From Chthonomonadaceae bacterium (GTDB taxonomy: Bacteria > Armatimonadota > Chthonomonadetes > Chthonomonadales > Chthonomonadaceae): a stretch of DNA of 35,442 nt. The DNA is taken from the NCBI GenBank assembly GCA_025054835.1, contig JANWZQ010000097.1:1-35442 (forward strand). Reading direction: 5' to 3'. This document shows positions 24,101 to 32,599 of the stretch, piece after piece. Position 1 is the first letter of the stretch. The number at the start of each line of letters is the position of its first letter. The notes under the pieces are model-generated. The model worked only from the letters and a program-made list of their open reading frames with translations. It ran no database searches and was not told where the DNA came from. Made by a program: the position numbers and the translations under genes.

Positions 24101-24606
24101 CAGGCGCCAACTCCTTCCCGATCCGGGACACCATGGCGAACATTCAGTCGGCGGCTCTGCGTCGTATCTACAACCCTTCGGTGCTGAGCCGGATAGTGAA
24201 CAACGAGTTCAAAGTGACCGATCCCGGCAAGGTGCTCACGCTCCCGGTGCTGTTCAACTCCACGCGTGCAGCCATCTGGTCGGAGCTGGGGACCGGCAGT
24301 CGGATTCCGGAGCTGCGCCGGCAGCTGCAGCGCGCGCATCTGGATCAGCTGATCAGCATGGTGGTGAATCCGTCCGGGCCCGCACCGGAGGATGCCCGGG
24401 TGCTGGCATGGGATCAACTGCGTCGACTGCAGCGCGCCATTCAGGCAGCGCGCAAGCGTGCCGCCGATGAGTACACGCGCGTGCATCTGGAGGAGAGCGC
24501 CATGCGTATCGCACGCGCTCTGGATGCGCGGCAGATGATCGGTGCGCCTGCGCCGCAACGGACAACCAGTCTGCTGGATCTGTTGCTCGGAGGTGCGCGC
24601 AAGTAG
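21184..24606 (+). CDS. Large exported zinc metalloprotease (DUF5117/DUF4953-type, metzincin motif) with extra N-terminal domain
   Basis: A 1140-residue secreted protein. A signal peptide (MVHLLRTAIVAVLFMIPAVSTLAQ) is followed by about 230 residues that resemble beta-rich DUF6263-like exported domains, a Lys/Pro/Glu-rich linker (about 258-275), then the body of the DUF5118/DUF5117/DUF4953 zinc-dependent metalloprotease family. The active site is HEFGHCLGLRH at residues 727-737 (HExxHxxGxxH) with a Met-turn at SVMDYV (M766), both hallmarks of metzincins. It probably cleaves proteins in the periplasm or outside; the target is unknown. AGGAG 11 bases before the ATG supports the start. A classic terminator follows directly, so it is monocistronic or last in its unit. 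The N-terminal addition is unusual relative to the core family as I know it. Confidence 0.9.
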   Translation: MVHLLRTAIVAVLFMIPAVSTLAQDKVLLTYKAQKGQVMRYKEEGTLVMEAAGQKLTLELKSSKKVTIEDVSASGDITFKSETEEIEVTANGQKMPAPDDAKDKSTIVLRPNGTLVSYSSDKDNKEQNRMAVRLLVAQTPIFSEKPVGVGDKWSHEYRDNEDLGIRAARADYEVLAMEKANGVDAVKIKMVFKETGSNPPLTVTSTIWVEKTSGDAVAAEQEIENLTFGGAEGPPLSGKSRMDRVEGSPLPGGTTTPDEKKPEPKKEKTIDDIVKEFEKIPGLFTLYKKKESGRDKIYMEITEDQLDRLVMMEVTASTGTASQVVAGDPISDILFRFSRMGDDRLVMVVPNINFRAPDGKPIARALKRSFPEGYLEAFKIEAKQPERKSLLIDVSNLFIGDIAQVSQLFAQGGNPLSAALGGGQVTYTLDRDKTYVETIKNFPDNLVVTSAYHFQRSGSGGGGISVLLSGTASTLADPRSAPFKLVYNLFLLPVNNGYRPRLADPRVGYFLTEFQDWSDDGRQDMMTRYIYRWHLEKEDPKAPLSRPKKPIVWYLDNAIPEEYRAAVQDGILVWNKAFERIGFKDAIEVRQMPDNADWDHADMRYNTIRWVVSPDSGYAVALFRVNPLTGQILNANITVDANLVRAFKLERKKLVEPAAFFEQEIARENGEAHAHGYHSDPRRCRMAEDAMREAWFGAFALRFFAPIGAQISEKDYISQFLRYVIAHEFGHCLGLRHNFIASTLNSLEELGDPKRVERYGTSASVMDYVAFNISALKKRSVAFFNQTIGPYDFWAVQYGYLPIDAKTPEGERYRLSQIASRSNEPGLAYQSDEQADSFDPCVARWDVGKDPMAFWTRQLQITRHLILNLGTRVPKKGESYWEFTRDFNQLLNLYARAAAVASRYVGGLYMNRNFRGDPGEKDPLVPIPAEQQLAALKLLNTYVFSENAFNFPKEYYTKFTDDPNGMNISAILTGANSFPIRDTMANIQSAALRRIYNPSVLSRIVNNEFKVTDPGKVLTLPVLFNSTRAAIWSELGTGSRIPELRRQLQRAHLDQLISMVVNPSGPAPEDARVLAWDQLRRLQRAIQAARKRAADEYTRVHLEESAMRIARALDARQMIGAPAPQRTTSLLDLLLGGARK

Positions 24607-24630
24607 CGCCGTTCAGGGCAATGGCCTGTA

Positions 24631-24669
24631 ACCCCTCCCTGCTTCTCAACAGGGAGGGGTATTTTGTTT
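24631..24669 (+). terminator. Rho-independent terminator of the metalloprotease gene
   Basis: ACCCCTCCCTG (24631-24641) and CAGGGAGGGGT (24650-24660) form an 11-bp perfect stem with an eight-base loop, followed by ATTTTGTTT (24661-24669). It lies 24 bases after the stop codon. This is the clearest intrinsic terminator in the window. Confidence 0.92.
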
Positions 24670-24798
24670 CCTCTGCGGGGCCGTACTGGTGAATGAAGGC
24701 GCCCCGGCCGGGTATGTTCGATGCGCAATCGAGAGGATTATGAGGCATGGAAGTACAAACTAGCGCGCGAGCAACAATGTGCATACGGAGATGACGGA

Positions 24799-26064
24799 AT
24801 GACACAGTGGGTACGTGTCTGGGCATGTGTCTGCCTCGCGCTGGTACTGTCGGATGGCGCGATAGCGCAGGGCCGGGGGTTCGTCAGGTTATTCGATGGG
24901 CAAACTCTGAACGGATGGACCATTGTGGGCAAGAAAGGTGTGGGGTACGTGGTCCGCGATGGAGCTATCGTCTGTCCGGCGGATGGCGGGGGCAACCTGA
25001 TGTCCGAAAAGACGTATTCGGACTTCATACTGCGCTTTGAATTCAAGCTGGCCCGGGCGGGGAACAACGGGGTCGCCATTCGCACGCCCCTCCATGGTCA
25101 CCCGGCCTCGGAGGGCATGGAGATCCAGATACTGGACGACCGTGATGAGATGTATCGGGATATCAAGCCCTGGCAGGCACATGGCTCTATCTATGGCGTG
25201 GTGCCGGCCCGACGCGATGCGTTGAAGCCGGTGGGCGAGTGGAATCAGGAAGAGATCTCCGTGATTGGGAGGCGCGTCCGCGTGAGAGTTAACGGTAAGA
25301 CCGTTGTGGACGTGGATCTGAACACGATCACGGACCCTGCCATTCTGGCGGCGCATCCCGGCCTGTTGCGCGACAGCGGGCACATCGGGTTTGCCGGACA
25401 TGGACCGAGTGAGGTGCAGTTTCGCAACATCGCCATCCGGGATCTTTCAAAACCCGAAAAGGACAACACCCCGCCGCCCGGTTTCGTCGCGCTTTTCAAT
25501 GGCAGGGACCTGACCGGGTGGAAAGGGCTGGTTGCCGATCCGCCAACACGCGCCCGAATGACACCGGAGCAACTGGCCGAGGCGCAGAAAAAAGCCGACG
25601 CAGCCGCGTTTCAGCACTGGAAGGTGGTGAACGGTGAGATCGTCTACGACGGCAAGCAGAACAATCTCTGCACCGTTCGGGACTACGGCGACTTCGAGTT
25701 GCTGGTAGACTGGAAAATCCACGCCGGGGGTGACAGCGGCATCTACCTGCGCGGAAGCCCCCAGGTGCAGATCTGGGATCGTCCGGAGGGCTCCGGAGGG
25801 CTCTACAACAACCAGAAGAACCCCTCCAACCCCATCAAAAAGGCGGATCGTCCGGTGGGGGAGTGGAACCGCTTCCGCATCCTGATGATTGGCGATCGCG
25901 TCACGGTGTTCCTGAACGGCGAGCTTGTGGTGCACAACGTGGTAATGGAGAACTACTGGGAGCGCGACAGGCCGATCTACCCGACCGGACCGATCGAGTT
26001 GCAGCACCACGGAGACGCGCTCTGGTTCAAAAACATCTATATCCGGGAGATCCCGCGCAAGTGA
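24799..26064 (+). CDS. Exported protein with two DUF1080 (3-keto-disaccharide hydrolase-like) domains
   Basis: A 421-residue secreted protein with a signal peptide ([18 protein letters not shown]) and two tandem DUF1080 domains. The first begins at [13 protein letters not shown] (about residue 28) and the second at [15 protein letters not shown] (about residue 232). Each shows the later blocks of this fold ([21 protein letters not shown] versus [22 protein letters not shown], and a closing [11 protein letters not shown] versus [11 protein letters not shown]). The domain is a concanavalin-like beta-sandwich linked to sugar hydrolysis, including 3-keto-glycoside cleavage in some characterised members. 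GGAG eight bases before the ATG at 24799 supports the start; the open frame extends back to 24721 with no signal. The 129 bp before it, after the terminator, show no obvious promoter. Confidence 0.9.
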   Translation: MTQWVRVWACVCLALVLSDGAIAQGRGFVRLFDGQTLNGWTIVGKKGVGYVVRDGAIVCPADGGGNLMSEKTYSDFILRFEFKLARAGNNGVAIRTPLHGHPASEGMEIQILDDRDEMYRDIKPWQAHGSIYGVVPARRDALKPVGEWNQEEISVIGRRVRVRVNGKTVVDVDLNTITDPAILAAHPGLLRDSGHIGFAGHGPSEVQFRNIAIRDLSKPEKDNTPPPGFVALFNGRDLTGWKGLVADPPTRARMTPEQLAEAQKKADAAAFQHWKVVNGEIVYDGKQNNLCTVRDYGDFELLVDWKIHAGGDSGIYLRGSPQVQIWDRPEGSGGLYNNQKNPSNPIKKADRPVGEWNRFRILMIGDRVTVFLNGELVVHNVVMENYWERDRPIYPTGPIELQHHGDALWFKNIYIREIPRK

Positions 26065-26078
26065 CCCGGCCGGGTCAC
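26061..26078. terminator. 18-bp perfect palindrome holding both stop codons of convergent genes
   Basis: GTGACCCGGCCGGGTCAC reads the same on both strands. It contains the TGA of the DUF1080 gene (26062-26064) and the TGA of the permease gene (26075-26077 on the minus strand). It may act as a bidirectional 3'-end structure; no T-run on either side and no loop bases, so the stem would open at the centre. Confidence 0.5.
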
Positions 26079-27388
26079 TCGTGGCGCATCGCCTCGATGG
26101 GATCCATGCGGGCCGCACGCATAGCTGGCGTGACACCGAACAGCACGCCTACAGCGATGCAGACGCCGAGCGCCATGCCGATGACGGACGGTGTCATCTC
26201 TGGTGTCAGGGGAGAGAAGCGGGCGATCAGGCCGCAGATCAGCGCTGAGAGCCCGATCCCTGCGCCGCCCCCGAGCACAGAAAGGATGACGGCCTCCGTG
26301 AGAAACTGCAGGAAAATATCCGAGCGGCGCGCGCCCACCGTCTTCCGAATGCCGATCTCCCGCGTGCGCTCCGTGACCGTGACCAGCATGATGTTCATGA
26401 TCCCGACTCCGGCGACGAACAACGAGATGGCTGCGATCAGCACCAGCAGGGACTGCGCCATATTAACCAGGCGGATGATGATCTCCAGACCTTTCTCCTG
26501 CGTTAGAAGGCCGAAGTCCTCACGTCCGTTATGCGCCTGGAGCAATGTCTGATGCATCTGCTGGATCATCTGCCTGGCCGGGTGCTGATAATCGGTGCGC
26601 AGGACAATGCGATTGGTCTGCAACCCGGGGATCTCCCGCTTGGCCGCCTCGAAGGGAATGTACACGAAGGTACTCAGGCCGAGCATCTGATTGCCCAGCG
26701 TGCCATCGTTTTCCGGCTTGCTCAGCACCCCGATCACGCGCCATTTCTTCTTCTGGATGATCACCGTCCTTCCGAGAGGGGACGTGTCGCCGAACAGGTC
26801 ACGTGCAGGGCCATAACAGAGGATACAGACGTTCTGATCTTCCTCCGAGGCGTCAAAGTAGCGACCCTCTGCCAGCGGAGTCGGGTTCATCACCACACCA
26901 TCTCGATTCGTGGCCACAACTGCGGCGCTCGCGCTGCGCCGGGCCGGCTTCCCGGGGGGCGTGCCGTCGGCGGCGGGTTCTTCGGTCTCGATCACTCCGG
27001 ATACAATCGCAACCGGTGAGATCTGCTCCACGCCCGGCACACGCCGCAACGCCTCCACATCCTGTTCCGTGAGCGTGGAGATCCCCATCATGGCGACCGG
27101 GTTCACCGGTTGTCCGTCTACATTCAACTTGCCCGGCACCACAATGACCAGATTTGCGCCCAGCCCTTCAACCTGCCGGGCAACTTCCGTCTTGACACCT
27201 TTGAGAATGGCTACCAGCGTGACGATCGCCAGTACCCCGATCACGATGCCGGTCATGGTGAGCAGGGAGCGCATCCAGTTCTGCTGCAGAGCCTGTATGG
27301 CACAGAGCACGTTGTCCCGGCCACTGAACACAACGCGCTCGACGTGCACAGCACGAGCAGGACGGAGGGTTTCTTCAAGCTCCATCAT
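26075..27388 (-). CDS. ABC transporter permease, MacB/FtsX type
   Basis: A 437-residue inner-membrane protein of the MacB-like permease family. Order: cytoplasmic N-tail, helix 1 (about 40-62, LLTMTGIVIGVLAIVTLVAIL), a large periplasmic MacB core domain (about 63-310), then three helices of the FtsX domain (LLVLIAAISLFVAGVGIMNIMLV, AVILSVLGGGAGIGLSALICGLIA, SVIGMALGVCIAVGVLFGV) with the conserved RTREIGIRKTVGARRSDIFLQFLTEA loop. Such permeases work with an ATPase and often an adaptor in efflux or lipoprotein/envelope transport; neither gene is adjacent here. The two ATG codons at 27388 and 27385 are both possible starts. A TATAAT lies at 27447-27442 upstream. Confidence 0.9.
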   Translation of the reverse strand: MMELEETLRPARAVHVERVVFSGRDNVLCAIQALQQNWMRSLLTMTGIVIGVLAIVTLVAILKGVKTEVARQVEGLGANLVIVVPGKLNVDGQPVNPVAMMGISTLTEQDVEALRRVPGVEQISPVAIVSGVIETEEPAADGTPPGKPARRSASAAVVATNRDGVVMNPTPLAEGRYFDASEEDQNVCILCYGPARDLFGDTSPLGRTVIIQKKKWRVIGVLSKPENDGTLGNQMLGLSTFVYIPFEAAKREIPGLQTNRIVLRTDYQHPARQMIQQMHQTLLQAHNGREDFGLLTQEKGLEIIIRLVNMAQSLLVLIAAISLFVAGVGIMNIMLVTVTERTREIGIRKTVGARRSDIFLQFLTEAVILSVLGGGAGIGLSALICGLIARFSPLTPEMTPSVIGMALGVCIAVGVLFGVTPAMRAARMDPIEAMRHE

Positions 27389-27441
27389 ATGCAGACTGTA
27401 AACCTCTCGGTTGGACTTTTCCGGGGGTGAAAAACCTGAGT

Positions 27442-27447
27442 ATTATA
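27442..27447 (-). promoter_or_regulatory. Candidate -10 box of the MacB-type permease
   Basis: Perfect TATAAT on the minus strand 53 bp before the permease start, in the same ACGTATAAT context as the E1 candidate at 12089-12094. No proper -35 at 16-18 bp. Confidence 0.4.
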
Positions 27448-27561
27448 CGTCCTGACTACCCCGGGGTACTGCAACTCGCAATCACCGCGCACCTCCCGAA
27501 GCCGTTTTCCTGTGCATGATGCCAACCGGGCTTGGAACCGGTACCCGGATAGCAGGAAAGG

Positions 27562-27591
27562 TTGCGGGGGAAACACGCTTGCCTGTATAAT
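27562..27591 (+). promoter_or_regulatory. Promoter of the VKOR-DsbA operon, apparently leaderless
   Basis: TTGCGG (27562-27567), an 18-bp spacer and TATAAT (27586-27591). The ATG at 27601 is only nine bases further, so transcription would start at or next to the start codon, and there is no Shine-Dalgarno sequence. Confidence 0.6.
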
Positions 27592-27600
27592 GTAGCCACT

Positions 27601-28887
27601 ATGAGCAAAGCGCTATCCAATCTTTTCACCCTGATCATTGCTGCTACAGGCGTACCCGTCACGCTGATCCTGACGTACCTGCACTTCAACCCGGAGCAGA
27701 GTGTAGGATGTACCGCAGGCCCGACAGGATGTCAGGGGGTGTTGCAGAGCCAGTACGGTCATCTCGGGCCGATCCCGACCTCGCTGATCGGTCTGGGCAT
27801 GTATCTGATTTTCATCGGGCTCTGTCTCCAGCGACGGAACCTGCTGAACGCGTGGCGCGCGGAGGAAGCGGCCAGAGCCACGGCCTACGCCGCTGCCGTG
27901 GAGCCTGTGGACGCTACTGCCCGGGATGAGGGCACAGCCAGTTCCTCACAGAATTTGGAGCGCACGGCACCTTCCACTCTGCCGCGGCAGATCCGCATGC
28001 TGGATATGGCCGTCTGGGGAGTCGCACTCATCGGTTTCTTAATCTCCTGGTGGTTGCAGTACAAAGCCATCTTTGAGATTGGAGCGATCTGTCCGTGGTG
28101 CCTGACCTCCGCATTGCTGGTCACCATGATTTTCGGGCTGGCCTCGCATGACTTTCTCCTAGAAGGGCGCCCTCTGCAGGGCGAGCAGAAGATGCTGGCC
28201 GGTGTCAGCGTGTTCGTGCTGATACTGGCAGGGATCATCGGATGGCCGCAGTTGCAGGAGCAACTGGGAAAGATCCGGGAGACGACCCGACGGCAGAAGT
28301 TCATGATGGGTAAGGACATGCGGGAAGCTTTAATTGACCGGAACATGCACATCAAGGGAGATCCGAACAGCCCGGTCGTGGTCATTGAGTTCGCGGACTA
28401 TCAGTGTCCTGCCTGTCGTGAGGCCTTCCAGATGGTCCAGGAGTACATGCGGAAAGATCCAAAACGGTTCCGTCTGGCGTTCCGGCACTTCCCGCTGGCC
28501 ATTGCCAGCCACCCCTGGGCGCGCCATGCAGCCCGGGCGGCAGAGGCAGCCGGCAAGCAGGGTAAGTTCTGGGAGATGCATGAGTATCTGTTCACCAATC
28601 AGGACAGAATGAAGGAGCCGAACTTCTCGCCAGAACGCTTCGCAGACTTCGCGCGCGCGATCGGTCTGAACGTGGACCGTTTCAACCGGGACTTCGCCAG
28701 TCAGGAGGTGGAAGAGCGCGTGGAGAACGACGTGATGGCAGGAAAGGTGGCACGTGTGGAAAGCACGCCAACGTTCTTCTTCGTCACGCGAACGACGATC
28801 CTGATGATCCGGGGGCAGGATGCGTTCAAATCTGTAATGGACGACCCGAAGCATCCCGTGTGGCAGAAGGCAGCCGCCGGGCAGTGA
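27601..28887 (+). CDS. Vitamin K epoxide reductase fused to a DsbA-like thioredoxin domain
   Basis: A 428-residue membrane protein that makes disulfides in the periplasm by coupling a DsbA-type oxidant to quinone. The N-terminal VKOR part (about 1-215) has loop cysteines C37 and C44 and the active-site CPWC at 164-167. The C-terminal part (about 245-428) is a DsbA/thioredoxin-4 domain with CPAC at 269-272 and a cis-Pro loop in VESTPTFFF. Between the second and third VKOR helices there is a roughly 50-residue polar insert (about 77-130) that I do not expect in the compact family. The frame is open to a TTG at 27562 but the ATG at 27601 is preferred. It starts a probable operon with an exported protein 50 bases downstream, then hemC, nadB and ung. 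Confidence 0.92.
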   Translation: MSKALSNLFTLIIAATGVPVTLILTYLHFNPEQSVGCTAGPTGCQGVLQSQYGHLGPIPTSLIGLGMYLIFIGLCLQRRNLLNAWRAEEAARATAYAAAVEPVDATARDEGTASSSQNLERTAPSTLPRQIRMLDMAVWGVALIGFLISWWLQYKAIFEIGAICPWCLTSALLVTMIFGLASHDFLLEGRPLQGEQKMLAGVSVFVLILAGIIGWPQLQEQLGKIRETTRRQKFMMGKDMREALIDRNMHIKGDPNSPVVVIEFADYQCPACREAFQMVQEYMRKDPKRFRLAFRHFPLAIASHPWARHAARAAEAAGKQGKFWEMHEYLFTNQDRMKEPNFSPERFADFARAIGLNVDRFNRDFASQEVEERVENDVMAGKVARVESTPTFFFVTRTTILMIRGQDAFKSVMDDPKHPVWQKAAAGQ

Positions 28888-28937
28888 CGCAGAGCGATCT
28901 GGCTCGTGCGGGAAGTGTCTTTGCAAGGAGATGTACG

Positions 28938-30056
28938 ATGATCCGGAGGCTACACAGAAAAGCGTGGTGCGTGTGGACTCTCTGGGTGCTGTGGAGCACG
29001 CTCGGAGGAGCCTCTCCGGCGATCGGGGCTGGCACCGAGGACCTGGTCTGGACGACGGGGCGTGTCGTCGACGCGAACGGCAAACCGGTGACCAATGCGG
29101 TAGTGGCCGTCTACGACGACAGAAATCAGGTGGTGGATTATGCCCGGACCGACAGCAACGGGGAATACGCACTGGCAGTGCCCCGCAAGGTGATGCATCT
29201 GGATAAACCGCGCCGTGGCTTCCTCACGCAGGTCTTCACCGGCGTGACCCGCTTCGTCGGAGGAGCCACAGAGTTTGTGACCAATCCGTTGCGCGTCGGT
29301 GTACGCGCAATCACGGCCAGTCAGGCGGCGACTGCCACGGATCCTGTCACGCAGGGCGGTATCGCGGCCGCCGGAGCCGCGGTCGATCAGGTGCTCGGGA
29401 TGATAACGCCCCGTCGTCGCCCTCGTGCTACTTCCGGCACCGATGAGCGCAAGGAGCCCGGGGCACTGGTCATCAAAGTAACGGCGCCGGGACATAAGGA
29501 CCTGGTTGCCGTAAACCGCGTCTACTGGATGCAGCAAGAGACTTTCCGGGCAGGGGGCAAGCAAACCCGAACGACTGCCGCATGGTTGGACCCGATCAAA
29601 GTGGTGCCGGCGCACACCGGCGGCTCCTCCGAGATCCTGGATGACTACCTGAACTTCACATCTGCGCGCCTGGAACCCAGCATCGCAGAAGCAGGGCAGC
29701 GTGTGAAGATCATCGCGCATCTGGCGATGCCTCCGGAGCCCCGTATCCATGCAGTGGTGGTGGCACGCAACAATCGCACCGGGCAGATCTGGGAACTGTA
29801 TCCTGCGGAGCCGGGAGTGTACGTGGGCGAGTTCATGGTCGACCGTCGTTTCCCCCGCAACGATCAGGTGATCAGCATTCTGGCCTACGCCGCCAACGAC
29901 ACGGCGCCGGGCCGGAGGCCGGAAGTCGAGCGGGCGCTCCTCCGATCCGGCCTCTGGGATGCCAGCAAACCCTTTGCCTATGACCCGTTGAAAGTGGTCA
30001 GTCGCAATCGTGCGGACGTCGTGCTGACGGTGGTGGCTTCTGGAAAGAGGCGGTAG
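28938..30056 (+). CDS. Exported protein with an N-terminal carboxypeptidase-regulatory-like domain
   Basis: A 372-residue secreted protein. A signal sequence (about 1-30, WCVWTLWVLWSTLGGASPAIGAG) is followed by a transthyretin-like beta-sandwich of the CarboxypepD_reg type (VWTTGRVVDANGKPVTNAVVAVYDD through SNGEYALAVP). A central region rich in Ala, Thr and Gly with basic PRRRPRATS follows, then a beta-rich C-terminal half without a family that I recognise. The AAGGAG site seven bases before the ATG at 28938 is strong. It lies 50 bases after the disulfide-forming enzyme, but only a few Cys are seen in it, so it is not an obvious DsbA client. Its stop TAG shares a base with the GTG of hemC. 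Function is unknown. Confidence 0.78.
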   Translation: MIRRLHRKAWCVWTLWVLWSTLGGASPAIGAGTEDLVWTTGRVVDANGKPVTNAVVAVYDDRNQVVDYARTDSNGEYALAVPRKVMHLDKPRRGFLTQVFTGVTRFVGGATEFVTNPLRVGVRAITASQAATATDPVTQGGIAAAGAAVDQVLGMITPRRRPRATSGTDERKEPGALVIKVTAPGHKDLVAVNRVYWMQQETFRAGGKQTRTTAAWLDPIKVVPAHTGGSSEILDDYLNFTSARLEPSIAEAGQRVKIIAHLAMPPEPRIHAVVVARNNRTGQIWELYPAEPGVYVGEFMVDRRFPRNDQVISILAYAANDTAPGRRPEVERALLRSGLWDASKPFAYDPLKVVSRNRADVVLTVVASGKRR

Positions 30057-30955
30057 TGGCGCGACGCGTGCTGCGCGTGGGCACACGCGGGAGCTTACTG
30101 GCCCGAACACAGACAGAATGGGTAACAGCACGCCTGCAACGGGTGCATCCTGACCTGCATGTGGAAATCCGGGTCATTCAGACGACGGGGGACCTGCACC
30201 AGAGCGTACCGTTCCATCAGGTCGGAACGCGGGGCATGTTCGTGAAAGAGATCGAGCAGGCCCTGTATGATGACGTGATTGATGTGGGGGTGCACAGTCT
30301 CAAGGATCTGCCCTCGGTGCTTCCCGAGGGGTTGGAACTGGCCTGCATTCCGGAACGAGAGGACCCTCTGGATGCACTGATCGCTCCGAAAGGGCAGGCG
30401 GTCCGGTTGTTGCCGCAGGGCGCACGCGTCGGAACGAGCAGTCTGCGACGGCGAGCGCAACTGCGGCATTTTCGTCCGGATCTGCAGGTGATCGAGCTGC
30501 GGGGCAATCTGGATACCCGGTTGCGCAAATGGGAGGAAGGGCAGTACGACGCAATCGTGCTGGCCTGCGCCGGCCTGCGACGCCTGGGGCTTGCAGGGCG
30601 TATTACGGAGCGAATCCCTCTGGAGGTCTGTGTGCCCGCGCCCGGACAGGGTGCGCTGGGGCTCGAGATCCGTTGTGGGGATCGGGAAACCCGGCGCCTG
30701 CTCGCAGCAGTCCATGATCCCGACAGCGCAGATTGTGTGGCTGCCGAGCGGAGCTTCCTTGCGGCCATAGAAGGTGGATGCAGTGTGCCTGCAGGTGCGC
30801 TGGCCACACTGCAGGGAGATCGCCTGACCCTGACAGTGGTGCTGGCGTCTCCGGATGGAGCGTGGGTGCGGCGGCATACCATCTCCGGTGCGCGCACAGA
30901 AGCGCGACAGATTGGAGAGACCGCGGCGCGTGTGCTGCTGGAAGCAGGGGAGTGA
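30056..30955 (+). CDS. hemC: Porphobilinogen deaminase (hydroxymethylbilane synthase)
   Basis: A 299-residue cytoplasmic enzyme that condenses four porphobilinogens to hydroxymethylbilane in heme and corrinoid synthesis. The N-terminus LRVGTRGSLLARTQTEWV is typical. The dipyrromethane cofactor is carried by C242 in IEGGCSVPAGALA, the same position as in the E. coli enzyme. Other conserved blocks are DVGVHSLKDLPSVLPEGLELACIPEREDPLDALI, RVGTSSLRRRAQL and RGNLDTRLRKWEEGQYDAIVLACAGLRRLG. The start is GTG at 30056, overlapping the previous TAG, with AGAGG upstream. The next gene, nadB, is 51 bases away. Confidence 0.97.
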   Translation: MARRVLRVGTRGSLLARTQTEWVTARLQRVHPDLHVEIRVIQTTGDLHQSVPFHQVGTRGMFVKEIEQALYDDVIDVGVHSLKDLPSVLPEGLELACIPEREDPLDALIAPKGQAVRLLPQGARVGTSSLRRRAQLRHFRPDLQVIELRGNLDTRLRKWEEGQYDAIVLACAGLRRLGLAGRITERIPLEVCVPAPGQGALGLEIRCGDRETRRLLAAVHDPDSADCVAAERSFLAAIEGGCSVPAGALATLQGDRLTLTVVLASPDGAWVRRHTISGARTEARQIGETAARVLLEAGE

Positions 30956-31006
30956 TCGTGCGCAGGCCGGTTGGAAGACGTATATTCGGAGAGTTGAGCG
31001 AATCGC

Positions 31007-32599
31007 ATGATACAACATAAGGTCGATTATCTGGTCATCGGGAGTGGTCTGGCCGGCCTGACGTACGCGTTGCAGGTTGCGCGTCACGGATGCGTTGCTG
31101 TGCTGACCAAGCGCAATCGTACCGACGCCAACAGCAGCTGGGCGCAGGGGGGGATTGCGGGCGCGCTGGCCGATGACGACTCCTTTGAGCTGCACAAGCA
31201 GGATACGCTGGTTGCCGGTGCAGGACTGTGTAACGAGCAAGCTGTAGAGGTGCTGGTCAGTGAAGGTCCGGAGCGCATTCGCGACCTGATACGGATGGGC
31301 GCGCGGTTCGACACACGTCTTGACGCGGAGGGTCGGATGACGCTGGACCTTGGCCGGGAGGGGGGGCATTCGCGCAACAGGATCGTCCACACTGCCGATT
31401 TCACCGGTTGGGAGTGCGAGCGTACGCTCCTGCAAGCCGTCCGGCAGAACCCTGGCATTCAGATCCACGAGCATCTCTTTGTAACAGACCTGACGCTGGT
31501 GGATACCTGCACAGGACCGGTCTGCGCCGGGGCACAGGGGCTCGATACAGGCACCGGTCAGTCAGTACAGTTCTACGCGCGTGCCACCTTGCTGGCAACC
31601 GGCGGCTGCGGACATGTCTACCAGCATACCACCAATCCTCTGGTCGCCACTGGAGATGGGGTCGCCATGGCGTGGCGTGCCGGGGCCCGGATCGCCAACA
31701 TGGAGTTCATCCAATTTCATCCCACCACGCTGTACCATCCGGAGGCGCGTGCGTTCCTCATCACCGAAGCGTTGCGTGGAGAAGGGGGCATCCTGCGACA
31801 CGCGGACGGCGAGGCGTTCATGGAGCGGTATCATCCCCTGCGAGAGCTGGCTCCTCGCGATGTGGTGGCCCGTGCCATCGTCAATGAGATCAAACGGCGT
31901 GACGTTCCCTGTGTATACCTGGACGTGACGCATCTGGACCCGGTGCGATTGCGCACGCATTTCCCGACCGTCTACGAACGATGTTTGAGTGTCGGCATCG
32001 ATATCACCCGGGAACCCATCCCGATCGTGCCGGCGCAGCACTATCAGTGCGGGGGCGTGGTAACCGATCTGGACGGCGCAACAGACATTCCGCGCCTCTA
32101 TGCGGCAGGGGAGGTCGCCTGCACAGGCGTCCACGGGGCCAATCGTCTGGCCTCGAACTCTTTGCTGGAGGCCATGGTGTTCGGCTATCGTGCCGCGCAG
32201 CATACTCTGCGCATGGCGCAGGAACTCCCACCGCTACAGGGGGGGGCTCCGGAACCGGACAGCGATATATCGGAGGCTGGAGAGAAAAAACGCAATGTGA
32301 CGCAGATCCGGGAACAGATCCAGAAGACCATGCAGCGCAATGCCGGCATTGTCCGTTGCGTGGCGGACCTGCAACGCTGCCTCCGGGAACTGGAGGAGAT
32401 CCAGACGGAGCTGGAAGCGATGTCAGAACCGTACTCGGTGGAGTACTGGGAGACGCGCAACACCGCGCAGGTCGCGTGGTTGATCGTCAGGAGCGCACTG
32501 ATGCGTCGGGAGAGCCGTGGCCTGCATTACGTTCTGGACTACCCGGAGCCCGTTGAGGCAGAGCGGCACGATACCGTTCTGTGCAGGTGCCTGCGATGA
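31007..32599 (+). CDS. nadB: L-aspartate oxidase
   Basis: A 530-residue flavoenzyme that converts L-aspartate to iminoaspartate, the first step of de novo NAD synthesis. The FAD Rossmann motif is GSGLAGL at residues 12-18. The family blocks SSWAQGGIAGAL, GREGGHSRNRIVHTADFTGWE, ATGGCGHVYQHTTNP, QFHPTTLYHPE, LRGEGGILRHADGE and GANRLASNSLLEAMVFG are all present, and the C-terminal helical domain is complete. NadA and NadC are not in the window. GGAGAG lies about 15 bases before the ATG. It overlaps ung by four bases (ATGA at 32596-32599), so the two are probably co-translated. Confidence 0.96.
   Translation: MIQHKVDYLVIGSGLAGLTYALQVARHGCVAVLTKRNRTDANSSWAQGGIAGALADDDSFELHKQDTLVAGAGLCNEQAVEVLVSEGPERIRDLIRMGARFDTRLDAEGRMTLDLGREGGHSRNRIVHTADFTGWECERTLLQAVRQNPGIQIHEHLFVTDLTLVDTCTGPVCAGAQGLDTGTGQSVQFYARATLLATGGCGHVYQHTTNPLVATGDGVAMAWRAGARIANMEFIQFHPTTLYHPEARAFLITEALRGEGGILRHADGEAFMERYHPLRELAPRDVVARAIVNEIKRRDVPCVYLDVTHLDPVRLRTHFPTVYERCLSVGIDITREPIPIVPAQHYQCGGVVTDLDGATDIPRLYAAGEVACTGVHGANRLASNSLLEAMVFGYRAAQHTLRMAQELPPLQGGAPEPDSDISEAGEKKRNVTQIREQIQKTMQRNAGIVRCVADLQRCLRELEEIQTELEAMSEPYSVEYWETRNTAQVAWLIVRSALMRRESRGLHYVLDYPEPVEAERHDTVLCRCLR

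Noticed and set aside
22657-24558. Minus-strand 633-residue frame opposite the metalloprotease
   Set aside because: Antisense shadow of a gene with a complete HExxHxxGxxH site.
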